DNA of 64,000 nucleotides from a virus. The stretch lies in IMG/VR virus record IMGVR_UViG_3300045282_000112, positions 1 through 64,000 of that record, one strand, 5' to 3'. Numbering within the stretch: position 1 is the stretch's first letter; each line of letters starts with the position of its first letter. Both the position numbers and the translations under genes were made by a program. This document shows, in pieces, positions 31,572 to 40,002 of this stretch. The notes beneath the pieces were generated by a model. It saw nothing but the letters and a program-made list of their open reading frames with translations, did not search any database and had not been told where the DNA came from.

Positions 31572-34500
31572 TCATCTGCTCATGGCTGGAGGGAAGGCGG
31601 GATCGCCGGGGCGTGAGAAGGAACTACCCGTGCGGTCAACATCGACGCCGAGATCAAAGTGGCTGGCGGGCAGCACGCTCGGCACCGCCGCCTGCAATTG
31701 CTTCGCCAGCTTGACATTGATGTCCACCGCACCGCGCCCGAGTTGCAGCGAATTTGCACCCGCCAGCCCTGCAATCGGATCGCGCTGCTGATCCACCTGC
31801 AGCAAGTCGATTGGCTTGCGTCCGCCTCTTACACTCGCAGCGTTGTCGTCCACTTGCAGCAAGCTGACTGGCTTGCGTATTACGGCGCTGCCAGTCCCCA
31901 TCACAGGCTCACGCGTCAGGCGGTCTTCTGTCAGCGAGTTGTTGCCGCGCGCTCGCGACATCGCCTGTGACTGTGCCTGCAGCTGCTTTGCCATCGACAT
32001 GTTGCGGGCAGGCGCGCTGGGAGTGTTGGTTACCGCTGCAAAGCCAGAACCGGACGCAGCCTGCTGCGTGCCAGACAATGCCAACCATGCTTCGTCGGGC
32101 GACATTCCTGCAGCAAGGTTCTTCTGATACTGCGCGCGCTCCGCTTCCATTGCGCCGCCCATCTTCTGCGCCGATATCGACGCACGGTTACCACCCGTGC
32201 CACCGTAGACGCTGCGCCCCGTGCGCGGGTCGGCAACCGAAGCGAACTCTTGCGCCGCTGCAAGTTGGGCAGCGCCTAGATTGCCGCTCTGTCCAGTGAT
32301 GTAGCTCTTGATCTGTGGACGCTTCTCGTCGATCAAGTAATCACGGAAGATGCGCTCCTGCAATTCTGGCGTCAGCTTTGAATTAGGGTCAATACCCATT
32401 GATCGCACGGCTTCACGCATCGTGCCGGGGATCACCTGATACTTGCCGACAGCGAACAGACGGTTGGGATCGCCTCTGCGCAGCGCCTGCCGCTGCATGA
32501 CCTCACCGATGGTCATCTTTGAGAAGTCGATCTTGCCGCGACTGTCGCCCGCCACACCGCGATTGTAGGAGCCATAGCCCCCTTCGCCTGACGATATCGT
32601 CCTGCCTACCGATCCACCCGCACCTGAAATTCCAGCAGTTGCTGCCGCCGTGTTTTTGAGGAACTCCGAACCGGGCTTGCCAGCGGGGCCGAAGCCTGTG
32701 CCACCACCTGCGCCCGCGCCACCTGACATGCCGACGCCGGTCTGTTGCCAGCCGGGAGCACCAACACCAGCCTTTGCACCGCCGAGCCCAGTGCCCGCTG
32801 CGCCGCCCGGTGCACCGACGCCCGCCGTGCCACCGCTAATCCCGCCCGCGCCGCTGCCGGGAATGCCGTAACCAGAACCGCTGCCTGAATAGCCGCCACT
32901 GCCGAGAGCACCACCCGGTGCACCGACGCCCGCCGTGGCATCGCCACCCATGCCGATGCCGCGCGTGCCACCAAGCGTCATGGTGGCCAGCCGCAACGCG
33001 TCATTGAAATCTTTCGTGGTCTTCGTCGCGTTTTTCACGATGGCGGTGAAATAGGAGAGCTGTGGATCGCCGCCCGTCATGTCGTCGTGCGTGCCAATGG
33101 TGCTCTGTGGGATTTCACCAGCAGGGTAGGACCACTTGCTGCGCGGGATGCCGCCGTGCATGCCGGGGTCGCCTTGACCGCGCCAGTAGTCACCTGTCTG
33201 TTCTGACGTGCTGCCCATCCCGCTGCTGTAGGCGGGCACGTATCCACCTACAGACGGTCGCCGCGACAGCATCAGCAGCTCGTGCGTGCGTCTGGCACGA
33301 CCGACCTCTTCCTCCGTCATGCGGTCCATTTCCCTTGGACCCTTGCCCGCGAGGAGCCGTCGCTGATCGAAGCTGACGGCGTCGGAGGTTCCCTGCTTGA
33401 ACTTCTGCCACGTGCTCTTGCTGGGCAGATACTCATCCACACGGCCCGCAGGGTCGTCGTCGGAGAATATGTCGTATACCTCCCAAGCCGCGAACGCCGG
33501 TCCCAGCGCTTTGCCCAGTCCCAACGGGAGGCGTGGGCCCCTTGGCACACGCGCGCCGGGGACACGTGGCATGCGCGGGCCGCCGCCGGGGATACGTAGA
33601 CCGCCGCCGAGCCCAATAGCACTCCCGATGAGACGCAACGCCCGCACGGCACCCCACGTCCCGATAACAATGGCTCCTAGCGCAAGACCAAAAGCGGCAA
33701 GCCCCTTGTTCGCCTCACTCAGGCTGTCGTAGAAGGGGATGAACTGCGCAGTCATGTCGTTCATGACCTTCAGGAACGCTTCGCGTCCCTCGTTGAACTG
33801 CTTGCCGCCGCGCTCGATAATATCGTCCTGATAGCGCAGGCGACGGTTCTCCTCGACGGCGTCCTTGTTGACATCTCGTGTAGATGTCAGTGTTCCCGCC
33901 TTCCTTTCCCTATCCGCCTCGGCAACAAGCGCGGACAGCAGCATCTTGTAAGCTGCCTCGGGGCCCTCCCGCTCGAACACGCGTTCATAGCCCTTCACCG
34001 CCCGCTCGCGCGCATGCGGGCCCACGTAGAGCTTATCATTAAGGGCAGCGAGCAGCCTTACCGCAGCAGCCGCGCCGCGCGGCGTGCGCATCAAATTCAG
34101 CGTGCCCATGATATCAACGTCGGGCCCGCCTACATTAGCACCCATCTTGGTTTGCAGATCGATTACCGCCTCGGTGCGCCTGCGGATAAGCGCCGTGTCG
34201 TTGCCCGCACCGCGCGCGGTCGCCGTCATAACGCGGCGCGCATCCCAAGTGCTCGGCAGCCGCATGAACTCGGCGATGTCCTTCGCCATATCGTCCATCA
34301 CCTTGGACGAGAGCTTGGTGCTGTCTTTCAGCCGGTCATGCCAGATCGTCATGTTCTTGACTTCGTCGCGGTAAGCCGTCGCCATGTTGCCCATGACGAT
34401 GCCGACAGAGGTGGCGGCGGCGGTAACCCCAGTGACGAAGCTGGCGAACATGGACCCTGCCATGTTCGTCGTCTTCTCGATGTCGCGCTGACCCTGCTCG

Positions 34501-34682
34501 TGCATGCGGTGCTGGTTCTTCTGCCCGCGCACGAACTCCTGCTGCATCTTGTTGGCTTGCGTGGTGTAGCGCTGAAGATCACGCAAAGCTTCCGCAAAAC
34601 CCTGACCCGTCCGGTTCTCGGCGGTCAGGATTATGCGGCCTTCAATGGTGGAGGCTGTGCTGGCTGAGAAGGCCGCGTTCAT
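31572..34682 (-). CDS. Tail tape measure protein with embedded lysozyme-like domain
   Basis: 1036 residues, ATGA overlap with the preceding frame. N-terminal helical coiled coil, a membrane-compatible segment (about 325-350) and a glycine-rich linker (about 570-680) with repeated G-V-G-A-P-G. Residues about 695-890 are a lysozyme-like domain: G-E-G-G-Y-G-S-Y-N-R-G-V-A-G-D-S, D-F-S-K-M-T-I-G-E-V-M, F-A-V-G-K-Y-Q-V-I-P-G-T-M. It would set tail length and locally digest peptidoglycan during DNA entry. Longest gene between chaperone and gpN-like genes, as expected. Confidence 0.9.
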   Translation of the reverse strand: MNAAFSASTASTIEGRIILTAENRTGQGFAEALRDLQRYTTQANKMQQEFVRGQKNQHRMHEQGQRDIEKTTNMAGSMFASFVTGVTAAATSVGIVMGNMATAYRDEVKNMTIWHDRLKDSTKLSSKVMDDMAKDIAEFMRLPSTWDARRVMTATARGAGNDTALIRRRTEAVIDLQTKMGANVGGPDVDIMGTLNLMRTPRGAAAAVRLLAALNDKLYVGPHARERAVKGYERVFEREGPEAAYKMLLSALVAEADRERKAGTLTSTRDVNKDAVEENRRLRYQDDIIERGGKQFNEGREAFLKVMNDMTAQFIPFYDSLSEANKGLAAFGLALGAIVIGTWGAVRALRLIGSAIGLGGGLRIPGGGPRMPRVPGARVPRGPRLPLGLGKALGPAFAAWEVYDIFSDDDPAGRVDEYLPSKSTWQKFKQGTSDAVSFDQRRLLAGKGPREMDRMTEEEVGRARRTHELLMLSRRPSVGGYVPAYSSGMGSTSEQTGDYWRGQGDPGMHGGIPRSKWSYPAGEIPQSTIGTHDDMTGGDPQLSYFTAIVKNATKTTKDFNDALRLATMTLGGTRGIGMGGDATAGVGAPGGALGSGGYSGSGSGYGIPGSGAGGISGGTAGVGAPGGAAGTGLGGAKAGVGAPGWQQTGVGMSGGAGAGGGTGFGPAGKPGSEFLKNTAAATAGISGAGGSVGRTISSGEGGYGSYNRGVAGDSRGKIDFSKMTIGEVMQRQALRRGDPNRLFAVGKYQVIPGTMREAVRSMGIDPNSKLTPELQERIFRDYLIDEKRPQIKSYITGQSGNLGAAQLAAAQEFASVADPRTGRSVYGGTGGNRASISAQKMGGAMEAERAQYQKNLAAGMSPDEAWLALSGTQQAASGSGFAAVTNTPSAPARNMSMAKQLQAQSQAMSRARGNNSLTEDRLTREPVMGTGSAVIRKPVSLLQVDDNAASVRGGRKPIDLLQVDQQRDPIAGLAGANSLQLGRGAVDINVKLAKQLQAAVPSVLPASHFDLGVDVDRTGSSFSRPGDPAFPPAMSR

Positions 34683-34912
34683 CGGAGGGGCCTCGTCACG
34701 GCTTGCGCCCGCTGTTGCGTTTGCTCCTGCCGCTTGTTTGCCTTGGCCATTTCACTGCGCCACGCGACGCAGAGGTCATACCAAAACAATAGTTGGCGGA
34801 CGGGATAGGTCAGGAGGCGGTTGGGATCATCGCGGCAGACGCCTGCCTCGAACACGAGGCCCGCGATGACCATGGTCAGTTTCCCGCTTGGTTCAGCTCC
34901 GTGTTCAGCCAT
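34679..34912 (-). CDS. -1 frameshift extension of the tail assembly chaperone
   Basis: This frame overlaps the chaperone's end by 37 nt in the -1 frame. It has an ATG at 34912 but no ribosome site, and a GGGAAAC slippery heptamer lies just before the upstream stop. Slippage would continue as K/N-L-T-M-V-I-A-G-L-V-F-E-A-G-V, giving a fused protein of about 238 residues. The extension is helical with a basic, Q/R-rich end. This corresponds to lambda G-T and P2 E+E'. Confidence 0.8.
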   Translation of the reverse strand: MAEHGAEPSGKLTMVIAGLVFEAGVCRDDPNRLLTYPVRQLLFWYDLCVAWRSEMAKANKRQEQTQQRAQAVTRPLR

Positions 34913-35394
34913 TCAAAAATGCTGCGGATGTCGCGCGCCGGGACACGGTTGAGGGTGCCCAGATCAACGTTGGAGAGCCGCGTCAGCCATTTCCTGAAGC
35001 GGTCGATATCCATCTCGACAGACATGCCGGTCGATGTCCAATTCGTCTTGGTCGGCATGCCACCCACCTCGAACACGTCGAGACCCTGCGGTGCGCGCAT
35101 CTTGATCTGGGTGACGGTGCTGCCGTTGTTGGACTGCACTGGAGCGGAGAGAATGAACAGGCGCTCGGCTTCCCACTTGGGCAGCGCGTCGAGCGGTGCA
35201 GCCAGTGTCGCTTCGGGATCGGGCGGACGCTCAGGCTCAGGCGGCGGCTTGTTGATCTGCGCCTCCATCGCGCGCTGCATGGCTTGATTGCGCTCAGGAG
35301 GCCGAGCATTGACAACTGGCGCTTGGCTCTGCCCATCGCGCCTTGGCACACGGCTGGTATCAGGCTCAGGAGCCTGTGAGAAAGCTTCGCTCAT
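34876..35394 (-). CDS. Tail assembly chaperone (Mu gp41 / P2 gpE-like)
   Basis: 172 residues. The N-terminal half is a P/E/R-rich disordered extension; the C-terminal 100 residues follow the family pattern (I-K-M-R-A-P-Q-G-L-D-V-F-E-V-G-G, R-F-R-K-W-L-T-R-L-S-N-V, L-N-R-V-P-A-R-D-I). It wraps the tape measure protein during tail assembly. The gene ends in a programmed frameshift site. Confidence 0.85.
   Translation of the reverse strand: MSEAFSQAPEPDTSRVPRRDGQSQAPVVNARPPERNQAMQRAMEAQINKPPPEPERPPDPEATLAAPLDALPKWEAERLFILSAPVQSNNGSTVTQIKMRAPQGLDVFEVGGMPTKTNWTSTGMSVEMDIDRFRKWLTRLSNVDLGTLNRVPARDIRSIFEWLNTELNQAGN
34879..34885 (-). promoter_or_regulatory. Slippery site GGGAAAC for -1 frameshifting
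   Basis: In the chaperone frame the codons are (GC)G-GGA-AAC then TGA at 34878-34876. G-GGA-AAC fits X-XXY-YYZ exactly; a -1 slip re-reads GGG-AAA and continues through the stop into the 34679 frame. Confidence 0.85.
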
Positions 35395-35416
35395 TGAACA
35401 CCCCTATGTTGAGAGA

Positions 35417-35914
35417 TCAGGCGGTCGGTCCACCTCGACCAAGCGGCCCTGCGTCAGGCGTCGCGATGTCGTCGTATTGCGGGCAGAAGCGGCCGAGCAC
35501 CTCGGTGGTTTGCTGCGCCGTGTAATCATCGGTCACCAGCTCGATGCCGCTGATCTCACCTGTGCTGAGGTTGACCTCGGGTGCGCCCACCACGAGACAT
35601 TGCGTCAGGCTGTGCGTGAAGCCTCGGCTCTTCTCCACCACCACGATGTCCACCAGACAGCGCGAGCAGTAGAGCCGGATCGGGTTCTGGTCGCACCTGT
35701 TGATGAACGACATGACGACGCGAATGGGCCTCGACGCCTCGGTGACCCAGACGCGACCGGCGGACGAAGCGCCCGCCGTGCGTTCGATGCGCGCTGGCTG
35801 GATACGCACGTCACCCAGCGCTTCGTAATACTCGCTCGTGTTGTCGAAGTTGGCGATGATGTATACTTCACCGCCAATGATTTCAGAACAGCAAGCTGAA
35901 AGATCATTTGCCAT
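35417..35914 (-). CDS. Tail tube protein
   Basis: 165 residues, between sheath and chaperone genes exactly as gpM in Mu. Beta-rich with R-I-Q-P-A-R-I-E-R, T-H-S-L-T-Q-C-L-V-V-G-A-P-E-V-N-L-S and I-S-G-I-E-L-V. The call rests mainly on gene order; forms the inner tube through which DNA passes. Confidence 0.75.
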   Translation of the reverse strand: MANDLSACCSEIIGGEVYIIANFDNTSEYYEALGDVRIQPARIERTAGASSAGRVWVTEASRPIRVVMSFINRCDQNPIRLYCSRCLVDIVVVEKSRGFTHSLTQCLVVGAPEVNLSTGEISGIELVTDDYTAQQTTEVLGRFCPQYDDIATPDAGPLGRGGPTA

Positions 35915-35944
35915 TGGGATAGACCCCTTTCTCGAATGTCAGGA

Positions 35945-37531
35945 TCAAGCGGCTTGCTGCATCAGTGTTGGGTCGGTTGCATCAAGCTCAAGGTGCGTCT
36001 CGACCAGCGCAGCGACGACCCTCAACTGGTTGACGAAGTCAGGCCGCATCAAAGCGTCCACCCTGTTGCGGTCGGTCGGGTTGCGTTCGCAGACCAGATA
36101 GCGAGTGAACAGGTCGGCGTTCTCCACCAAGCCCATTGACGCCATGCGCTTGTATTCGTGGATGATGAGGTTCCTGATCTCGATGGGGCTGGTGAAGCCG
36201 TTGATGCCCTTCGGCAGCGTGGAGAGCGCCGCGCGCGGGTAGGCACCTGTGATGCGCGCCCGCATCTGGCGCACGAAATACTGTGCTTGGAACATCGTGA
36301 TCGCGTCGGCCCAAGAGGGGTCCGGGTCGCCGAACACGTTATATTTGCGGCAGGTTCTCACGCGGTCGATGCGGCAGGTATGGTTGTCGTCGACCGTGAT
36401 CGTCGAGCCGCCTTGGTTGAGCAGCGTCTGCTTCTCGATGCGCGTGAAGCTCTCGTCGTCGTCGCTGCCTGCGCAGCAGTTGCGCAGCTCCAGCGTCTGC
36501 AATGGACGTGACAGTTCAGGAGGTGCCGCCCAGTGCGTTGTCGCGAGACCGCCGAGAGCCGATGCCCACAGCCAATATGGGATCACCGTATTTTTCACCG
36601 TGATGATCGACATGTGTGGGTCTTGCTGCGGGGCAAGGTAGTCGTAGGTCGCCTGCCAAGAGGCGTTGTTGAGGCCAGTGAAGACGTGGCCATAGAGTTG
36701 CCGGTTAGGTGCCCAGCGACCGGCTGCGTGGTCCATGAAGTCCTCGCATTGGGCGAGGAAGTGGGCGCTCTGGTAGCCCATCACGAACACGTCGAATGGC
36801 CGGTCCTGTATCGTCGAGAAACAGGCTGTCGGATTGTGCTCACCTGAGCCGTCGCTGGTCTGCTTGGTGATTTGCAGGCAGTGGCGCGCGATGATGATGT
36901 TCTTGGCACTGAGGTCGGCGCGACCGAAGCAGCCGACGTAGCTGACCTTCAGCCAATTGCCGACGGTGCCCGGGTAGCGTGCCGTGAGCAGCACCGTCTG
37001 GTGGCTGGTGTCCTTCGGGTCGATGGTCGCGAGCACACCGATCTCGCGGGCGTTGACCGAGTTACGGATCGACGCTGCGATGGTCGCGGCAGACCAATTC
37101 TTCTGCACGTTGAAGTGCACCGGGACGCCTTCGATGTGGAAGGTGCCAGTGCCGAAGAAGTTTTGGGTGCCGCCCCGGATCACGCGCACCTTGGCAGTGG
37201 CGCGAAATGCATTGTTGAGCGGGTCTGGGTCGTCGAGCGTCGAGGGAATGGCGATGCCCCAGATTTCCGCGAACGGTGCGTTGGAGCGGGCGAAGTCATA
37301 CATGCGCGCCAACATCGAGCCGCGCCCGAACAACTCCTTCGCGAGCGTGCCTGAGAGCAGGTAGGGTTGGTTGGGGACGTGCGTGCCCTCGCCGTAGCCC
37401 GCGCCCTGATTGGCTGAGCCGACAAGGCACATCCTGAGAGCGGGCGACCATGGCTCGGCGGCGGACGTGACCTCCGCATAGAACAGCGGCAAAAGCACGT
37501 CGGGAGGGATTTGACCAAAGGCGACTGGCAT
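35945..37531 (-). CDS. Contractile tail sheath protein (Mu gpL-like)
   Basis: 528 residues. The sheath pattern includes P-D-V-L-L-P-L-F-Y-A-E-V near the start, a central domain (G-T-F-H-I-E-G-V-P-V-H-F, A-T-I-A-A-S-I-R-N-S-V-N), A-R-Y-P-G-T-V-G-N-W-L-K-V-S-Y, and the C-terminal R-M-A-S-M-G-L-V-E-N-A-D. It is the outer contractile layer; its presence makes this a myovirus. Confidence 0.92.
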   Translation of the reverse strand: MPVAFGQIPPDVLLPLFYAEVTSAAEPWSPALRMCLVGSANQGAGYGEGTHVPNQPYLLSGTLAKELFGRGSMLARMYDFARSNAPFAEIWGIAIPSTLDDPDPLNNAFRATAKVRVIRGGTQNFFGTGTFHIEGVPVHFNVQKNWSAATIAASIRNSVNAREIGVLATIDPKDTSHQTVLLTARYPGTVGNWLKVSYVGCFGRADLSAKNIIIARHCLQITKQTSDGSGEHNPTACFSTIQDRPFDVFVMGYQSAHFLAQCEDFMDHAAGRWAPNRQLYGHVFTGLNNASWQATYDYLAPQQDPHMSIITVKNTVIPYWLWASALGGLATTHWAAPPELSRPLQTLELRNCCAGSDDDESFTRIEKQTLLNQGGSTITVDDNHTCRIDRVRTCRKYNVFGDPDPSWADAITMFQAQYFVRQMRARITGAYPRAALSTLPKGINGFTSPIEIRNLIIHEYKRMASMGLVENADLFTRYLVCERNPTDRNRVDALMRPDFVNQLRVVAALVETHLELDATDPTLMQQAA

Positions 37532-37565
37532 GGGGGCTTCCTTTCAAAAGCTGGTGTGACGCCGC

Positions 37566-37943
37566 TCAGCGCGAGATCGCGTTGGGCTCGGGCTCAGGCT
37601 CCGGCTGTGGCTCTGGCTCGGGCTCTGGCTCGGGCTCTTCCTGCGGCTCGGGCAATGGGGTGGGCGCATCGGGCTGCATGAGCACCAGATCACCGTCGCG
37701 CATGCGGCCACTGATCCACAGATCGTCGGCGCGCACTTCAACGGGGCCAGTGATCTCCGACATGTCGGAAGCCATCACCCGCTTCATGTGCGGTGCGGGT
37801 GTCACCCAGATCATCTTGGGTGCGGGCTTGCGGGGGCGCAGGCCAAGCGCCTCCTCGTCCCTGATCCGCTCCTCGTTGCGGTCGATGACCTTCTGCGTGG
37901 CCTCAAATTCTTGATCTGCGACGCTCTTTGTGGGCATGGGCAT
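37566..37943 (-). CDS. DUF2635-like protein with EP-repeat tail
   Basis: 125 residues. Core: I-T-G-P-V-E-V-R-A-D-D-L-W-I-S-G-R-M-R-D-G-D-L-V, related to Mu gp38/DUF2635. The last 30 residues are E-P and Q-P repeats encoded by hexameric GGCTC(G/T) repeats (about 37580-37650). Immediately upstream of sheath in transcription. Paralogue of the next gene. Confidence 0.7.
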   Translation of the reverse strand: MPMPTKSVADQEFEATQKVIDRNEERIRDEEALGLRPRKPAPKMIWVTPAPHMKRVMASDMSEITGPVEVRADDLWISGRMRDGDLVLMQPDAPTPLPEPQEEPEPEPEPEPQPEPEPEPNAISR

Positions 37944-37961
37944 TGGTGTTCCTTTCGAAGT

Positions 37962-38342
37962 TCACTCGGTGGCGACGGTCGCCGTGATGACGCAGATGTC
38001 CGCGCCGCTCTCCTGTGCCGCCATCAACATCCAGTCGGGCACTGGCTCACTCAGCAGCAGCGAGCCGTCGCGTAGGCGGCGGTGGGCGTAGGTGTCGTCG
38101 CGGGGCACCGCCATTCCCGCGACCGGGTAGGGGAGGCCATCGATGTCGAGGATCGTGCGCCCCTCGGCAGGCTTGACCCACATGGTCGTCGCCGCAGGCT
38201 CGCTCTTCGGTGCCGCACGCATCGCCACGGCGCGGCGCTCGGCTGCCATCTCGCCCAGCGATGCCATCGACAGGCCGCCGGGAATGCCCGCCGTCAGTGC
38301 GTCGGTCGGCGGGTCCGAGTTGGGATCGACCTCACCCGGCAT
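37962..38342 (-). CDS. DUF2635-like protein (Mu gp38 position)
   Basis: 126 residues from ATG 38342 (overlaps the upstream gene by 11 nt). M-W-V-K-P-A-E-G-R-T-I-L-D ... G-M-A-V-P-R-D-D-T-Y-A-H-R-R-L-R-D-G-S-L fits DUF2635. Small neck/tail protein of unknown role between tail terminator and sheath. Confidence 0.75.
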   Translation of the reverse strand: MPGEVDPNSDPPTDALTAGIPGGLSMASLGEMAAERRAVAMRAAPKSEPAATTMWVKPAEGRTILDIDGLPYPVAGMAVPRDDTYAHRRLRDGSLLLSEPVPDWMLMAAQESGADICVITATVATE

Positions 38343-39168
38343 GGTCGACGGTCGGCGTGCCCGTTTCCGGGGGAACCATAACGTTCGCAGTCTCAACGAA
38401 CGGAGCCTCCTGCTCGATGGGCCACATCGCCTCGATCTCAAGGCTCGGGATGGAAGCCCACACGCGTTGCAGCGGCGGGTAGGTCGGGCGTGGCAGGTAG
38501 CCGTGCGCCTCGATGATGGCTGCCAGCTGCTCGATGCTCTTCTTGAAGTCGCCAGTCGCGGTGCAGATCAGGTCGTTGACGACGCGCACCCAGCCCTCGG
38601 GCAAAACGTCGGGCACGGGATGTGCAAACTCTTTGACCGGGCTCGGCGGGCACTCAGGTGGCAGGTTGACGACGATTGACAGCGTGCGCACTGCGAGGCG
38701 GACTGCACCGCGCTCGGGCGCGGAGAAGCGTGGCACCGATGAGTAGCCGCTGATCGAGCCGTAGTGCCAGCGGTCCTGATACAGGCTCGCCCAGTAGCCA
38801 TGGCCACGCAGCGCCGCCCATATCTGCCACTCCAGCAGGTCGAGGAAAGCTTCCAGCGAACTGTCGGTGCGCGGCCAGTCGATGCGTGGCTCTTCCTTGC
38901 CGTTGATCATCGTGGTGGCGGCAGTGAGCACGCCGAACTCGATCAGCAGCCGCGCCTGCCTGCCGATGATCTGGAAGCGGTTGAACGCGAGGTTGTCGTC
39001 ATCGACACGGATGATGATGACCGGGCGTCGCTTCGACGGCACCACATCGACGACGCTGTCGATCATGCTGTCGTAGACAAACTCGCCCGCCACCGTCGGC
39101 CAAGGCGGACCATGCCCGCCATTGATCAGCGTCGCGACCGTTGCCAGTCTGAGCGCCGTCCGTTCCAT
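38332..39168 (-). CDS. Putative tail terminator (Mu gp37 position)
   Basis: 278 residues. Located where Mu has gp37 (DUF1834). Contains R-R-P-V-I-I-I-R-V-D-D-D-N and a long alpha/beta core, but I see no strong family signature; the assignment rests on gene order. Confidence 0.55.
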   Translation of the reverse strand: MERTALRLATVATLINGGHGPPWPTVAGEFVYDSMIDSVVDVVPSKRRPVIIIRVDDDNLAFNRFQIIGRQARLLIEFGVLTAATTMINGKEEPRIDWPRTDSSLEAFLDLLEWQIWAALRGHGYWASLYQDRWHYGSISGYSSVPRFSAPERGAVRLAVRTLSIVVNLPPECPPSPVKEFAHPVPDVLPEGWVRVVNDLICTATGDFKKSIEQLAAIIEAHGYLPRPTYPPLQRVWASIPSLEIEAMWPIEQEAPFVETANVMVPPETGTPTVDHAG

Positions 39169-39196
39169 CTATAACCTTCCAGAATGTAAAGTTTGC

Positions 39197-39379
39197 TCAC
39201 CCGTGGATCGGCGCGCCGAACACCTGCCAGCCAAGAATGCCCAGCAGGATGAACAGCAGAATGCTGTGCCCCCACAGGCCGTAGGAAGTAGGGACATTCG
39301 CTGGCCAGCCCCAATTGATGACGAAGCCGAAGATCAACCAGATCAGCATCAGTATCCAAAACAGCAGACCACTGGTCAT
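39197..39379 (-). CDS. Small membrane protein, two TM segments
   Basis: 60 residues: W-I-L-M-L-I-W-L-I-F-G-F-V-I as TM1, G-W-P-A-N-V-P turn, then I-L-L-F-I-L-L-G-I-L-G-W-Q-V-F-G as TM2. GGAGG lies 11 nt upstream. Sits with a DUF3309 gene between neck and tail genes. Possible holin or envelope protein. Confidence 0.7.
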   Translation of the reverse strand: MTSGLLFWILMLIWLIFGFVINWGWPANVPTSYGLWGHSILLFILLGILGWQVFGAPIHG

Positions 39380-39385
39380 CTGAGT

Positions 39386-39544
39386 TCAAAGCCTCCCTAG
39401 CAGGAGCAAAACAACGACAATGACGAGGATGGCCCCAATGATGCCTGATGGTCCGTAACCCCAGTTGGCGCTGTATCCCCAAGTCGGCACAGCGCCGATA
39501 AGGATCAGGATCAGCAGGATGAGCAGGATTGTTCCAACTGACAT
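39386..39544 (-). CDS. DUF3309 small membrane protein (52 aa)
   Basis: Begins M-S-V-G-T-I-L-L-I-L-L-I-L-I-L-I-G-A and continues P-T-W-G-Y-S-A-N-W-G-Y-G-P-S-G, then a second TM and a G-R-L end: the DUF3309 pattern almost residue for residue. The family is widespread in alpha- and betaproteobacteria, function unknown. GGGG ribosome site 5 nt upstream. Separated by 6 nt from the 60-residue membrane gene downstream. Confidence 0.85.
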   Translation of the reverse strand: MSVGTILLILLILILIGAVPTWGYSANWGYGPSGIIGAILVIVVVLLLLGRL

Positions 39545-39555
39545 GGCATCCCCTT

Positions 39556-40002
39556 TCACCAAGGCGGCGTTGCATCGTCAGGTGACGGCGGCACATCGAT
39601 GCCGCTGATCTCGACCAGCGTCGCCTCGTAGCGACCGAAGCCCACGGGGGTCGGCCCGTCCCCCACTTCGTAGACACGCGTGCCCGTGTAGTCGGGGTTG
39701 TGGCGCGAGCCGGTCAGCGTGAAGCGGTCGAAACGCTGCACCTTGGTAAGCGCGCCACGCGCCATGAACGACAGCTTCGGCTCGCTGCTGGCACGCTTGT
39801 GCATGGCGTTGAGGCTGTGCCCGGAGCCCAGCGCAGCACCCGGCTGCAACAGGATGGCACGACACGATCCGCCCGCGCGCTCGGGGTCGGGCTCGGGCAA
39901 CGCGTTGATCACCTCGCGCATTGGCACATACTCGAACGCGTCGGTGAACTCCTCGTCGAGCTTGGCGTAGGCCGCCGCGATGCGTGCACCAAAGACGCTC
40001 AT
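39556..40002 (-). CDS. Neck/head-completion region hypothetical
   Basis: 148 residues, start overlaps the previous stop (TGATG). Contains R-F-D-R-F-T-L-T-G-S-R-H-N-P-D-Y-T-G and an I-S-G-I-D-V-P-P end. Position between MuF-like and tail genes suggests a head-tail joining or head-closure protein. Confidence 0.65.
   Translation of the reverse strand: MSVFGARIAAAYAKLDEEFTDAFEYVPMREVINALPEPDPERAGGSCRAILLQPGAALGSGHSLNAMHKRASSEPKLSFMARGALTKVQRFDRFTLTGSRHNPDYTGTRVYEVGDGPTPVGFGRYEATLVEISGIDVPPSPDDATPPW

Noticed and set aside
34910-34920. ATTTTTG run as the frameshift site
   Set aside because: A -1 slip there meets TGA immediately; GGGAAAC at 34879-34885 works.
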